A DNA stretch of 60,963 nucleotides from Pseudomonas frederiksbergensis (GCF_003732275.1 NZ_MOBM01000007.1:1-60963), one strand, 5' to 3'. Shown: positions 10,507 through 19,926, counted from the first letter of the stretch. Notes: generated from the sequence alone by a model not told the origin. A program made the numbers and translations.

Positions 10507-11100
10507 TCACTTCGCTTTCACACCTTCAAACGTAACATACAGCTCGACCGCATCGGACGCTGGGCCCAAATCTTTCTGCTTGCCGAAATCGGAACGCTTG
10601 ATGCTGGTGGTGCCTTCGAAGCCGGCACGATAGCCGCCCCATGGATCCTTGCCTTCGCCCAGGAAGGTGGCTTTGACCACGATTGGCTTGGTCACACCCA
10701 GCAAAGTCAGGTTACCGGTTACGTCGGCAGTGTCTTTGCCAGCAGCGTTTTTGCCGGTGGATTTGACGCTGGTGGAAACGAACTTGGCGTCGGCGAATTT
10801 GCCCACGTTCAGGAAGTCACCGCTGGCAATATGCTTGTCACGTTCGGCGTGGTTGGTGAACACGCTGGCGGTACGCACATTGAACTCGATCTTGCTGTCT
10901 TCAGGCTTGGTGGCGTCGAAGTTGAACTTGCCGTCGATATCCTTGAAGGTACCGGTAATATAGCTGTAACCCAGGTGGCTGATCTTGAAATCAACGAAGG
11001 CGTGCTGGCCTTCTTTGTCGACAACGTAATCGGCCGCCATCACGTTAGCCGACAGCAGAGCAGAACCGATTGCCAGAGCGGCGAGCGTCTTTTTCAACAT
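10507..11100 (-). CDS. YceI family periplasmic protein
   Basis: A 197-residue protein with a clear signal peptide ([22 protein letters not shown], cut before ADYVVDKE) and a lipocalin-like YceI domain over the rest ([20 protein letters not shown] near the N-terminus, [12 protein letters not shown] in the middle). YceI proteins bind polyisoprenoid lipids in the periplasm; in E. coli yceI is cotranscribed with a b561-type cytochrome, as here. AAGGAA precedes the chosen ATG; the longer frame to 11133 lacks support. It lies 32 bases after the cytochrome gene. The physiological role is unsettled. Confidence 0.92.
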   Translation of the reverse strand: MLKKTLAALAIGSALLSANVMAADYVVDKEGQHAFVDFKISHLGYSYITGTFKDIDGKFNFDATKPEDSKIEFNVRTASVFTNHAERDKHIASGDFLNVGKFADAKFVSTSVKSTGKNAAGKDTADVTGNLTLLGVTKPIVVKATFLGEGKDPWGGYRAGFEGTTSIKRSDFGKQKDLGPASDAVELYVTFEGVKAK

Positions 11101-11132
11101 GCTTTCTATTCCTTTGGAGTCGAGGTTGAACA

Positions 11133-11684
11133 TCAGGCTTTGCGTCCCAGCATTCGCGTCAGGGTCGCATCACGATCGATAAAGTGGTGTTTCAATGCTG
11201 CCAACGCATGGAGGCCGGAAAAAATTACCAGCGCCCAAGCCAGGTACAAATGGATCACACCAGCGGTGTCTGCCTGGTCCGGTAGTCCGGAAACCAGTGC
11301 AGGAACTTCAAACAGGCCAAACACCGGGATCCCGACACCGTCTGCGGTGGAAATCAGGTAACCGGCAATCATCACAGCGAACAACCCGAGATAGAGGAAG
11401 GCATGGCCGAACACGGCGCCAAGTCGCGTCATGCGGCTATAACTTTGCAGGGCCGGTGGCGGTGGGCTGATGAAGCGCCACAACACCCGCAGCAACATGA
11501 CTGCGAACAACACCAGACCAATGCTCTTATGCAGATCCGGCGCATCTTTGCGCCAAGAGCTGTAGTAATCGAGACCGACCATCCACAACCCCAATGCAAA
11601 CAAGCCGAAGACCGCGAGCGCCACCCCCCAGTGCATGAAGATGCTGACCCAGCCGTAGCGGGAAGAAGAGTTACGTAGCTGCAT
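11133..11684 (-). CDS. Cytochrome b561
   Basis: A 183-residue four-helix membrane cytochrome that probably carries electrons between quinol and a periplasmic partner through two b hemes. Candidate heme-ligand histidines lie in the helices at [22 protein letters not shown] and [21 protein letters not shown]. Length and N-terminal [11 protein letters not shown] are typical. First gene of the pair with the YceI gene. The upstream region, about 11690-11930, is AT-rich and carries a palindrome at 11880. Confidence 0.92.
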   Translation of the reverse strand: MQLRNSSSRYGWVSIFMHWGVALAVFGLFALGLWMVGLDYYSSWRKDAPDLHKSIGLVLFAVMLLRVLWRFISPPPPALQSYSRMTRLGAVFGHAFLYLGLFAVMIAGYLISTADGVGIPVFGLFEVPALVSGLPDQADTAGVIHLYLAWALVIFSGLHALAALKHHFIDRDATLTRMLGRKA

Positions 11685-11879
11685 TGCTCAAATCCTGTAA
11701 GAACTGCGCCCAAGACTATCGAGTTATCTATCGATTTAAAGCGGAAAATTTCGCTCTGAAATATCGAGAAATACGATCAAGACCTTGGGGTCGAGATGTT
11801 AAGAGAGTGTTAACCAGACGAAAAAACCTACCGACGCTGTCCTATGTTCACTTCAAAAAAGCCTTTACCGCTCGTCAGA

Positions 11880-11897
11880 ACTGTCATATCTGACAGT
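11880..11897. promoter_or_regulatory. Palindromic operator candidate
   Basis: ACTGTCA-TATC-TGACAGT, a perfect inverted repeat with seven-base arms, in the AT-rich gap between the divergent cytochrome b561 and beta-propeller genes and 70 bases before the latter's ATG. Its form suits a dimeric helix-turn-helix regulator. No regulator gene is adjacent. Confidence 0.55.
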
Positions 11898-11967
11898 AGC
11901 CACCATTACAGGTCATTGATGACCTGATCTCGGGCGTTTGTCCGAGCGTCTGAACAGGAGTTCTACC

Positions 11968-12897
11968 ATGAGTCACTATTCGAGTTTATCCCCCACAATG
12001 AAGCGCAACCTATCCAATTCGATACCCGTAGGGAAAGGACCGCGAGGGATAGCCATCAACGACGATGGATCACGGGTTTTTGTTTGCAATTACATTTCAG
12101 GCGATGTGTCAGTCATCGACACCCTGAACAAAAAGGTAATCCGCACCATTGCCGTCGAGCGTTACCCCCAAAACATCGCTCTTGGCCATCGGGGTAAAAG
12201 GGCTTACGTGACCAACTACGGTTCAAGTTCGGTTTCGGTTATTGATACTGAAACCTATGCGGTGGGTAACGTCACGGTGGGAAGACATCCTCGGGGTGTC
12301 GTCGTGAGCCGAGACGGGAAACATATTTACGTCACTGTTCGACAGGATAAAGAGTGGCTGGCAATTATTGACACCCGCACTTATGCGGTGAGCAGAGTGC
12401 GAGGATTACCCTCTCCCTCCATAAGTGTGGATATCAGCCAGGACGATTCGCGTCTTTATATATCCAGCACAAACTCTCCTGGCGGCCCTTATCAGGACGC
12501 ACTAACGATCATCAGCAGCAAGACTTTCCAAGTCATCGATATCATCAGAACCGAACAATATCCATCGGCGATTACCGTCAGTCCCGATGACAGAGACGTG
12601 TATATCGTGTGTCTGGACGCTCGAAAACTGACCATACTGGACCCTAAGTCATCGACCACCCGGCATTTCGATTTTGTGACTTGCGAAGGGAAAGTAGTGT
12701 TCGGCGAAAGAAACGCTTATGCCGTGGATCAAACCAGAAAAGAGGTTGTGGAAGTCAGTACCGCCACCTATGAGATTGTTCGCCGGGTTCCAATCCCTGG
12801 CGCTGTTGAACCGTATGACATGGTTCTTGATCAACAAAAACGCGCCTATATCAGCGACTACCAAAGCGACGAAGTCCATAGTGTCGATCTAGCTTAG
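11968..12897 (+). CDS. YVTN-type beta-propeller repeat protein
   Basis: A 309-residue protein made of about seven 40-residue repeats of the YVTN/NHL-like kind, each with a core such as YVTNYGSSSVSVID followed by a Gly-Lys-x-Pro-type turn, giving a seven-bladed propeller. No signal peptide is visible. AGGAG lies seven bases before the ATG. Codon use differs from its neighbours: ATA, AGA and TTT-type codons are frequent and GC is visibly lower, which suggests later acquisition. No enzyme motif is present, so a binding or scaffold role is likely. It is transcribed alone and followed by a terminator. Confidence 0.85.
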   Translation: MSHYSSLSPTMKRNLSNSIPVGKGPRGIAINDDGSRVFVCNYISGDVSVIDTLNKKVIRTIAVERYPQNIALGHRGKRAYVTNYGSSSVSVIDTETYAVGNVTVGRHPRGVVVSRDGKHIYVTVRQDKEWLAIIDTRTYAVSRVRGLPSPSISVDISQDDSRLYISSTNSPGGPYQDALTIISSKTFQVIDIIRTEQYPSAITVSPDDRDVYIVCLDARKLTILDPKSSTTRHFDFVTCEGKVVFGERNAYAVDQTRKEVVEVSTATYEIVRRVPIPGAVEPYDMVLDQQKRAYISDYQSDEVHSVDLA

Positions 12898-12945
12898 CGT
12901 CAAAGCAAAATCAGCGTCGGCTTTGGGGCGACATACCCAAGACAT

Positions 12946-12979
12946 AAAAAAAGCGCGGCATCACTGCCGCGCTTTTTTT
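12946..12979. terminator. Bidirectional terminator
   Basis: AAAAAAAGCGCGGCA / TGCCGCGCTTTTTTT, a perfect 15-bp inverted repeat with a TCAC loop between the convergent propeller and amine oxidase genes, with T-runs for both strands. Confidence 0.93.
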
Positions 12980-12990
12980 GATTCCAGGAC

Positions 12991-14766
12991 TTACTGCGTC
13001 TTGGTTTCCGTCGCCGCGGGGGTCTTCGCAGCAGTACTGACCGCTGGTTTCTTCACCGGCTCAGTCTTTTTCGCCGTCGCCCTGGCCGGAGCTTTTTTGA
13101 CCTCGGTTTTGGCAGCAGGCTTTTTCACGGGTGCTTTGGCCGGTGCTTTCTTGGCAGGCTCTACTTTCACCGGTGCCGCAGGCTTCGGCGCCTCAACCGG
13201 TGCTGGCGCTGGAGTCGGCGCAGGTGCCGGGGCGGGTGCCGGAGCAACCGGGGCCACGGGTGCTGGCGCCTTGGCCGGTTCCGGTTTGTCGTCAGAACCA
13301 CCGAACAGATTGGTGAAGAAGTTGCCTTTTTTCGCCGCCACTGCACCTGCCGCTGCTGCGGTCGCCGCCGGAACAACCTTCGCCGGCTCAAACGATTTGC
13401 CCGCCGCCAGATCTTCTACCTGACTGGCTGCACGCTGACCGGTGCGCAATGCGCCTTCCAGAGTGCCTGGGTACAAGGTATCGGTGTGTTCGCCAGCAAA
13501 GGCGACACGTTGCAGCGGGCGCTCCCACAGACGCCAGTACTTGCTCATCTGGCCCGGGCCGAAGGCCAGGTAAGCGCCACCCATCGACGGGTCGGTACTG
13601 TAGCGGCGGATTTCATAACCGGTGAACGAACCGCGTGCCTGTGGATAAAAGGCGTGCAGGCGAATCAGCACCTGATCGACCATCTGCTTGTCGCCGAAGG
13701 CTTGCATCACCCGCGCGTTGTCGCCGGACAGGTTGATCACCACGTTGGCGCCGCCCTTCAGGGCCGGCTCGACCCACAACATGCCCAGACCGGTGTTGCT
13801 GTAGATCTCGCCAGATATGCGCGCCTTGCTTTCCCACACCGGCGTCTTGAACTTCAGCATGATCTGGTCACGCCAGCCGTAGTTGGTGCCTTTGATGGCG
13901 CCCAGGTGCTGGGCATCCAGCGCCGGGGTCATCTGGATTTTGCTCAGTGCGCGCAACGGCACGGCCAGCACGACGTAGTCCGCTTGATAGCCAACGCTGC
14001 CGACCTTGACAGTGACGCCGTCCTTGTCCTGAGTAATGGCCGAAACCGGGGAGCTGGTCTTGATGGTTTTCAGTTGTTTGACGAAAGCCTGGGCCAGCAA
14101 CGGGCTGCCGCCGGGCAGACGCGCGGCGCGCAGGTCACGGTCGGCAATGCCACGGTAGACGCGGCTCTGTTGTGCGAAGTACAACAGCGACAGGCGCGAA
14201 GGCTCGTCATAATGGGTACGAATCTGCTGATTCACCAACTGACGTGCAGTAGCTGGCAGATTCAGGCGATCAAGCCAGTTGGCCACGTTGATCTGGTCCA
14301 GGGCGAACAGCGTGCTGTTGGCCGCCGGGTTCTGCGGGTCCTCGATCGAACGCGCCAGATCATCCAGGGTCTTTTCGTAGCGTTTCAGCGCTTCTGCAGT
14401 GGCTGGCTGTTTAGTCGCCAGGTCGGCGGCGGTGAAGTATTCGCCGTCGATCAGATAGCCTGGGGTGCGTACGAATTCAGGGGCCGGCGTGGTGGTCAGC
14501 TTGAACGTCGAGACGTATTTGTTCAGCACCGGTTGAGTCTTGTCGTTGCCGATCCATTCACTGGTGGCCATGCCGGAGCGACCACCCAAAGTCGGTTTGG
14601 CCTCCAGCAGGGTGACCTGCCAGCCTTTATTCTGCAGCTCGTAAGCCGCAGTGAGGCCCGCAAGCCCGCCGCCGATCACGATCGCCGTTTTATCCTTGGC
14701 CAGCGCCGAAACGCTGAACAGCCCCAACATCACCAGCGCACAGGCGCGCAGCCAACCAGCAGACAT
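12991..14766 (-). CDS. Secreted flavin monoamine oxidase with Ala/Pro/Lys tail
   Basis: A 591-residue protein. Residues 1-23 look like a signal peptide (LVMLGLFSVSALA). The FAD-binding GGGLAG (32-37) opens an amine oxidase domain running to about residue 470, with the C-terminal flavin motif AFAGEHTDTLYPGTLEGAL. The remainder (about 480-591) is low complexity: Pro-Ala repeats, then Lys-Pro-Ala-rich sequence like histone H1. The core would oxidise a primary or secondary amine, releasing an aldehyde, ammonia and peroxide; the substrate is unknown. The position next to bioA is syntenic with an amine-oxidase gene in P. aeruginosa. Confidence 0.85.
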   Translation of the reverse strand: MSAGWLRACALVMLGLFSVSALAKDKTAIVIGGGLAGLTAAYELQNKGWQVTLLEAKPTLGGRSGMATSEWIGNDKTQPVLNKYVSTFKLTTTPAPEFVRTPGYLIDGEYFTAADLATKQPATAEALKRYEKTLDDLARSIEDPQNPAANSTLFALDQINVANWLDRLNLPATARQLVNQQIRTHYDEPSRLSLLYFAQQSRVYRGIADRDLRAARLPGGSPLLAQAFVKQLKTIKTSSPVSAITQDKDGVTVKVGSVGYQADYVVLAVPLRALSKIQMTPALDAQHLGAIKGTNYGWRDQIMLKFKTPVWESKARISGEIYSNTGLGMLWVEPALKGGANVVINLSGDNARVMQAFGDKQMVDQVLIRLHAFYPQARGSFTGYEIRRYSTDPSMGGAYLAFGPGQMSKYWRLWERPLQRVAFAGEHTDTLYPGTLEGALRTGQRAASQVEDLAAGKSFEPAKVVPAATAAAAGAVAAKKGNFFTNLFGGSDDKPEPAKAPAPVAPVAPAPAPAPAPTPAPAPVEAPKPAAPVKVEPAKKAPAKAPVKKPAAKTEVKKAPARATAKKTEPVKKPAVSTAAKTPAATETKTQ

Positions 14767-14989
14767 TCAGCGAACTCCGGAAATACACGAGGGAAATAGC
14801 GGTTTTACGAGTCAGACGACTCAAAGAACCGCGAAGAATACGTCAGCCATCAAAACGCCGCCAGCAACGTCTATCGTCCTATACAAAGTAGCTCAATCGA
14901 CACAATGGGTTGTCCCGGTGACGCGCATTGCATAGGCTTGCGCGATTGTTTACCCGCCTACGTCACGGGTAGCCTCGAGGAGACAGAAA

Positions 14990-16396
14990 ATGGGCCTGAA
15001 TAAACAGTGGATGGAACGCGATCTCGCGGTGTTGTGGCATCCCTGCACCCAGATGAAAGACCACGAACAGCTGCCGCTGATCCCGATCAAACGCGGTGAA
15101 GGCGTCTGGCTGGAAGACTTCGAAGGCAAACGCTACCTCGACGCCGTCAGCTCCTGGTGGGTCAACGTGTTCGGTCACGCCAACCCGCGAATCAACCAGC
15201 GCATCAAGGATCAGGTCGATCAGCTGGAACACGTGATCCTCGCCGGTTTCAGCCATCAGCCGGTGATCGAACTGTCGGAGCGTCTGGTAAAGATGACGCC
15301 CGAAGGCCTGACCCGGTGCTTCTACGCCGATAACGGTTCGTCCTGCATCGAAGTCGCGTTGAAAATGAGCTTTCACTACTGGCTCAACCGCGGCCAGCCG
15401 AACAAGAAGCGCTTCGTCACCCTCACCAACGGTTACCACGGCGAGACCATGGCCGCGATGGCGGTGGGCGATGTGCCATTGTTCACCGAAACCTACAAAG
15501 CCCTGCTGATGGACACCATCAAGGTGCCGAGCCCCGATTGCTACCTGCGCCCCGAGGGCATGAGCTGGGAAGAACACTCGCGCACTATGTTCGCCGCCAT
15601 GGAGCAGACGCTGGCCGACAACCACGACACCGTGGCCGCCGTGATTCTGGAGCCGCTGATTCAGGGCGCCGGCGGGATGCGCATGTATCACCCGGTGTAC
15701 CTCAAGCTACTGCGCGAAGCCTGCGACCGTTATGGCGTGCACCTGATCCACGATGAAATCGCCGTCGGCTTCGGCCGCACCGGGACGATGTTCGCCTGCG
15801 AACAGGCCGGCATCCGCCCTGACTTCCTCTGTCTGTCCAAGGCCCTGACCGGCGGTTACCTGCCGTTGGCGGCCTGCCTGACCACCGATGAGGTCTACAG
15901 CGCCTTCTACGACGACTACCCGACCCTGCGCGCCTTCCTGCATTCCCACAGCTACACGGGCAATCCGCTGGCATGCGCGGCGGCATTGGCGACGCTGGAT
16001 ATCTTCGAAGAAGACAACGTCATCGAGAACAACAAGGCCCTGGCTCAACGCATGGCCTCCTCCACCGCGCACCTGGCCGATCACCCGAACGTTGCCGAAG
16101 TGCGCCAGACCGGCATGGTGCTGGCCATCGAAATGGTCAAGGACAAAGCCAGCAAGACCGCTTACCCGTGGCAGGAACGTCGTGGTTTGAAAGTGTTCCA
16201 GCATGCGCTGGAGCGTGGTGCTTTATTGCGGCCGTTGGGCAGCGTGGTGTATTTCCTGCCGCCGTACGTGATTACCCCGGAGCAGATCGATTTTCTGGCC
16301 GAGGTGGCCAGCGAAGGCATCGACATCGCCACCCGTGACAGCATCAGCGTGGCGGTACCGAAGGACTTTCATCCGGGCTACCGTGATCCAGGCTGA
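14990..16396 (+). CDS. bioA: Adenosylmethionine-8-amino-7-oxononanoate aminotransferase
   Basis: Biotin synthesis enzyme that uses S-adenosylmethionine as amino donor to form 7,8-diaminopelargonate. It is a 468-residue class III PLP aminotransferase: NGSSCIEVALKMSFHYW binds the cofactor phosphate, HDEIAVGFGRTG holds the PLP Asp/Glu region, and K284 in LSKALTGGYLP is the Schiff-base lysine. GAGGAG lies seven bases before the ATG. It is transcribed apart from the other bio genes, none of which is in the window. The rsmE gene follows after a REP pair. Confidence 0.95.
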   Translation: MGLNKQWMERDLAVLWHPCTQMKDHEQLPLIPIKRGEGVWLEDFEGKRYLDAVSSWWVNVFGHANPRINQRIKDQVDQLEHVILAGFSHQPVIELSERLVKMTPEGLTRCFYADNGSSCIEVALKMSFHYWLNRGQPNKKRFVTLTNGYHGETMAAMAVGDVPLFTETYKALLMDTIKVPSPDCYLRPEGMSWEEHSRTMFAAMEQTLADNHDTVAAVILEPLIQGAGGMRMYHPVYLKLLREACDRYGVHLIHDEIAVGFGRTGTMFACEQAGIRPDFLCLSKALTGGYLPLAACLTTDEVYSAFYDDYPTLRAFLHSHSYTGNPLACAAALATLDIFEEDNVIENNKALAQRMASSTAHLADHPNVAEVRQTGMVLAIEMVKDKASKTAYPWQERRGLKVFQHALERGALLRPLGSVVYFLPPYVITPEQIDFLAEVASEGIDIATRDSISVAVPKDFHPGYRDPG

Positions 16397-16401
16397 AGCC
16401 C

Positions 16402-16533
16402 TGTGGCGATGGAGCTTGCTCCCGCTCGGCTGCGAAGCAGTCGTAATCCGGTTTGCGCGTTTTAACTGACAAAACGCGGTCGCCGGGTTTGGGGCTGCTT
16501 CGCAACCCAGCGGGAGCAAGCTCCCTCGCCACA
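16402..16533. repeat. REP pair, family B, long spacing
   Basis: Inverted family B pair (GGCGATGGAGCTTGCTCCCG and complement) separated by about 65 bases, between bioA and rsmE. Confidence 0.87.
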
Positions 16534-16582
16534 AAAGCTGATTGCCCACGCTGCTACATTCGACTTTTTACAGAGACCCAGC

Positions 16583-17302
16583 ATGAGACTGTCCCGCTTC
16601 TTTATCGACGCCCCCTTGAGCATCGGCGAACACGAGCTTCCCGAGGCCCAGGCCCATTACATCAGCCGCGTGCTGCGCATGGCCGAGGGTGATGCGGTGC
16701 AATTGTTCGACGGCTCGGGCCATGAGTTTCGCGGCACGCTGGCGGACGTCGGCAAGAAGCGCGTCGTGGTGAACATCGATGAAAGCTTCGCCGGGCAGGT
16801 CGAGTCGTCGCTTGCGGTCCATCTCGGCCAGGGCTTGTCCCGTGGCGAGCGGATGGACTGGGCGATTCAGAAAGCCACCGAACTGGGCGTCAGCGAAATC
16901 ACCCCGATCTTCACCGATCGCTGCGAAGTCCGCCTCAAGGACGAACGCGCCGACAAACGCCTGATGCACTGGCGTCAGGTGGCGATCAGCGCCTGCGAGC
17001 AGTGCGGGCGCTCGTCGGTGCCGGTGATTCATCCGCCACTGCTGTTGGCCGATTGGCTGAAGCAGACGCAGGCCGAATTGAAGCTGGTGCTGCACCCGGT
17101 GGCCGAGCCGCTGGTGAGCCATGCGAAACCGGCGACGCTGGCGTTTCTGATCGGCCCGGAAGGCGGGTTGTCCGACGCTGAAGTCGAGCAGGCCAAGGCT
17201 GGCGGTTTTCACGCCGCCCGCCTCGGCCCTCGCGTGTTGCGCACCGAAACCGCGCCGGTGGTGGCGTTGGCGGTGGCCCAGCAACTTTGGGGTGACTTCT
17301 AA
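16583..17302 (+). CDS. rsmE: 16S rRNA (uracil-1498-N3)-methyltransferase
   Basis: A 239-residue SPOUT-class methyltransferase that modifies U1498 of 16S rRNA in the 30S subunit. The N-terminal PUA-like domain (about 1-72) is followed by the knotted domain with GERMDWAIQKATELGVSEI and the SAM-binding loops LIGPEGGLSDAEV and LGPRVLRTETAPV, all diagnostic. The ribosome site is weak. Single gene after bioA, ending in a family C REP pair. Confidence 0.95.
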   Translation: MRLSRFFIDAPLSIGEHELPEAQAHYISRVLRMAEGDAVQLFDGSGHEFRGTLADVGKKRVVVNIDESFAGQVESSLAVHLGQGLSRGERMDWAIQKATELGVSEITPIFTDRCEVRLKDERADKRLMHWRQVAISACEQCGRSSVPVIHPPLLLADWLKQTQAELKLVLHPVAEPLVSHAKPATLAFLIGPEGGLSDAEVEQAKAGGFHAARLGPRVLRTETAPVVALAVAQQLWGDF

Positions 17303-17304
17303 AA

Positions 17305-17380
17305 AATCGCAGCCTGCGGCAGCTCCTACAGGGATCGCGTTCCCATCGTAGGAGCTGCCGAAGGCTGCGATCTTTTGATC
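17305..17380. repeat. REP pair, family C
   Basis: Inverted family C pair between the convergent rsmE and dguC genes, starting two bases after the rsmE stop. Confidence 0.87.
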
Positions 17381-17385
17381 TTGAT

Positions 17386-18288
17386 CTATTGCACCGGATC
17401 ACTCACCGGTTTGGCAATGATCGCCTTGAGTTCGCTGGTCATCGGAAACTCAAGGTTCAAACCTTTAGGCGGAATCGGCTGCTGGAACCAGCGGTTGTAG
17501 ATGCCGTTGATTTCCCCTGAGCTGTACAAATCGGCGAGCGTCGAGTTCACCAATTCGAGAAATTGCGGATCGCCCTTGCGCACCATGCAGCTGTAGATTT
17601 CCCGCGATTGCTCCTCGCCCACCACGACCCACTTATGCGGATCGCGGGCCTTGGCGCGCTCACCGTAAAGCAGCGCATCGTCCATATAGAACGCCGCCGC
17701 CCGCCCTGACTGCAGCATCTGGAATGCTTCGCCGTGGTCCTTGGCGCTGATCACGAACATATCGATCTTGTGATCGACGTTGTAGCTCTTCAGAAACCGC
17801 TCATTGGTGGTCCCGGCGGTGGTCACGACGTTCTTGCCGCGCAGGTCGGCGAAGCTCTTGATGCCGCTGTCCTTCGCCGTGAGCAACTGCCCCTTCACAT
17901 AGATGAACCCATAGGAAAACGCCACTTGCTGCATGCGCTCGGCGGTCACGCCGGTCGAGCCGCATTCAAGGTCGACCGTGCCGTTCTGCACCAGAGGAAT
18001 GCGCGTTTGCGAGGTCACCAGGTTGTACTTCACCTGCAGATCCGGCAGCTCGAGTTTTTGCTTGATGCGCTCGACAATCTTGCTCGCCAGGTCCACCGAA
18101 TAACCCATCGGCTGCCCCGTGTGATCACCCACGTAAGAGAACGGCACCGACGCGTCGCGATAACCCAGCGTGATGCTCTTGGTATTGGCAACCTTGTTCA
18201 GCGTGCCGGTCAGCGGCGCTTCATTGGCCTGGACCTGACTGGCGAGCAGCAGGCCGAGGGTGCAGCCGATCAACGTGATTTTTTGCAT
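17386..18288 (-). CDS. dguC: Periplasmic D-glutamate/amino-acid-binding protein
   Basis: A 300-residue family 3 binding protein with a signal peptide (residues 1-21, ending QVQA). TLGYRDASVPFSYVG and GYSVDLASKIVERIKQKL are the typical acidic-amino-acid-binder opening (GltI/AatJ-like). It is the last gene of an operon with an imine deaminase and a D-amino acid dehydrogenase. In P. aeruginosa the equivalent dguC contributes only slightly to D-glutamate uptake. No permease or ATPase is encoded nearby, so it must share a transporter if it works in uptake. Confidence 0.85.
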   Translation of the reverse strand: MQKITLIGCTLGLLLASQVQANEAPLTGTLNKVANTKSITLGYRDASVPFSYVGDHTGQPMGYSVDLASKIVERIKQKLELPDLQVKYNLVTSQTRIPLVQNGTVDLECGSTGVTAERMQQVAFSYGFIYVKGQLLTAKDSGIKSFADLRGKNVVTTAGTTNERFLKSYNVDHKIDMFVISAKDHGEAFQMLQSGRAAAFYMDDALLYGERAKARDPHKWVVVGEEQSREIYSCMVRKGDPQFLELVNSTLADLYSSGEINGIYNRWFQQPIPPKGLNLEFPMTSELKAIIAKPVSDPVQ

Positions 18289-18315
18289 TGTTATTCTCCG
18301 TTGTGGGTAGTGTGA

Positions 18316-18666
18316 TTAGCGGCGGGCGGCGATCACGGTGATTTCCACCAGAACCTCTGGACGGGCCAGTTGCGCCTGCAACGTGGTGCGGGTCGGCGCC
18401 TTGTCCGGCGACAACCATTGTGACCAGACCTCGTTCATGGCGGCGAAATCGCGGCCAATGTCACTCAGGTAAATCGTCGCGTTGAGCACGTGATCCTTGT
18501 CGCTGCCAGCCTCGGCCAGCAACCCGTCGATTTTTGCCAGCACCTCTGCGGTTTGGCCGGCGGCATCGCTGCTGTCACCCGGCACCTGTCCCGATAGAAA
18601 CACCAGCTCGCCAAAGGTCACGGCGCCAGAGAGTCGACTGTTGCTGTTGAAACGCTTGATGCTCAT
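18316..18666 (-). CDS. dguB: RidA-family enamine/imine deaminase
   Basis: A 116-residue YjgF/RidA protein that hydrolyses reactive 2-imino/enamino acids to keto acids and ammonia. The stretch LVFLSGQVPGD is the family substrate-binding region, and the C-terminal RPEVLVEITVIAARR holds the usual Glu. It lies 18 bases after dguA and 27 before dguC. The natural substrate is probably the imino acid made by DguA; this link is inferred from context. Confidence 0.9.
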   Translation of the reverse strand: MSIKRFNSNSRLSGAVTFGELVFLSGQVPGDSSDAAGQTAEVLAKIDGLLAEAGSDKDHVLNATIYLSDIGRDFAAMNEVWSQWLSPDKAPTRTTLQAQLARPEVLVEITVIAARR

Positions 18667-18684
18667 CGGTTCTTCCTTTTCCAG

Positions 18685-19926
18685 TCAGGCGACGCGGGGT
18701 GCGAGGCCCTGCATTTCGATCGAGGGTGCGCGCCGGGCAATCAACTCACTCAGCAGCCGAGCGCTACCGCAGGCCAAAGTAAAGCCCAAGGCGCCATGAC
18801 CGAGGTTGAGCCAGAGGTTGCGGTACGCCGTGGCACCAATCAACGGCACGCCGCTGGGAGTCGCCGGGCGCATGCCGGCCCATTCGATGGCAGCGTCGTA
18901 ATCGCCGGCATTGGGTAAGGTTTCCTGCGCCTGGCGCTTGATCAGCGTCAAGCGCTTGGGATCGAGCGCCGGGTCGAAACCGACAATGTCGACCATCGCC
19001 GCTACGCGCAGTTGTGCCCCGATGCGGGCGTAAACGATCTTGCGGTTGTAATCGGTAATGCTCAGCTCTGGCGCGTGATGTTCGGCGCGGATCGGCATGC
19101 TCAGGCTATAGCCCTTGAGCGGATACAGCGGCAGGTTCATGCCTGGCAACGCCAGCGCCGGGCTGCGATGACCGGCAGCGATCACCAGTTGCTCGACCGG
19201 CAATACCTGCGCGCCCATTTCGATGGCCTGCACCGCGCCATCCCCGTGGCGAATGCCGGTGACCGTGTGGCCCAGCAAAAACTCGCAACGCCCCGACGCC
19301 TTGAGCCGGGCCGCCAGTTGCAGACAGAAAGCATGGCAATCGGCGACTTCTTCATCGGGCGTGTAGATCGCGCCCACAAACGGCGCTTCGGCAAGTGCCG
19401 GCTCCAACTGTGCGCACTCGGCCCGGGACAACACCTGTTGCTGTCGCGGATCAGCCAGCCCTTGGCGCGCGTGCTCGAAACTCGCCGCTTCACGAAACGT
19501 CACCAGTTTGCCGTTGCGCCGCCAGTCGAAACCGTCGAGGCGATCTTCGTCGCGCCAGCCTTGCAGCGTGGCCTGGCTCAGCAGCGCCAGGCGCAGCAAG
19601 TGTGCGCCGTTGCGCTGATTCACCGAACGCCGGCAGGCCGCCAGAAAGGACGCCATCCAGCGCCATTGCGCCGGGTCCAGGCGCGGACGCAGCTTCAAGG
19701 GCGAGTCACCGCGCAACATCCAGCCCAGCGCCTGCAACGGTACGCCGGCATCGGCCAGTGGCGCGACATAGCGGTAGGACAACTGGCCGCCATTGGCGAA
19801 ACTGGTCTCGCTGGCAAACGAATCCCGGGCCTCGATCAGCGTCACGTCGATGCCGTCGCGAACCAGTGCGTAAGCCGTTGTCAGCCCGATGACGCCGCCA
19901 CCGATGATGCAAACCCGCTGAGCCAT
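18685..19926 (-). CDS. dguA: FAD-dependent D-amino acid dehydrogenase (D-Glu/D-Gln type)
   Basis: A 413-residue DadA-like flavoprotein. The dinucleotide-binding motif VCIIGGGVIGLTTAYAL (5-21) and acidic strand end (VTLIEA) bind FAD; the C-terminal GWxxN-like loop region NLWLNLGHGALGFTLACGSA closes the flavin site. It oxidises D-amino acids to imino acids, passing electrons to the respiratory chain. Together with RidA, a binding protein and a divergent LysR gene it matches the dguRABC locus of P. aeruginosa, where D-Glu is preferred. AAGGA lies upstream of the ATG. Confidence 0.87.
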   Translation of the reverse strand: MAQRVCIIGGGVIGLTTAYALVRDGIDVTLIEARDSFASETSFANGGQLSYRYVAPLADAGVPLQALGWMLRGDSPLKLRPRLDPAQWRWMASFLAACRRSVNQRNGAHLLRLALLSQATLQGWRDEDRLDGFDWRRNGKLVTFREAASFEHARQGLADPRQQQVLSRAECAQLEPALAEAPFVGAIYTPDEEVADCHAFCLQLAARLKASGRCEFLLGHTVTGIRHGDGAVQAIEMGAQVLPVEQLVIAAGHRSPALALPGMNLPLYPLKGYSLSMPIRAEHHAPELSITDYNRKIVYARIGAQLRVAAMVDIVGFDPALDPKRLTLIKRQAQETLPNAGDYDAAIEWAGMRPATPSGVPLIGATAYRNLWLNLGHGALGFTLACGSARLLSELIARRAPSIEMQGLAPRVA

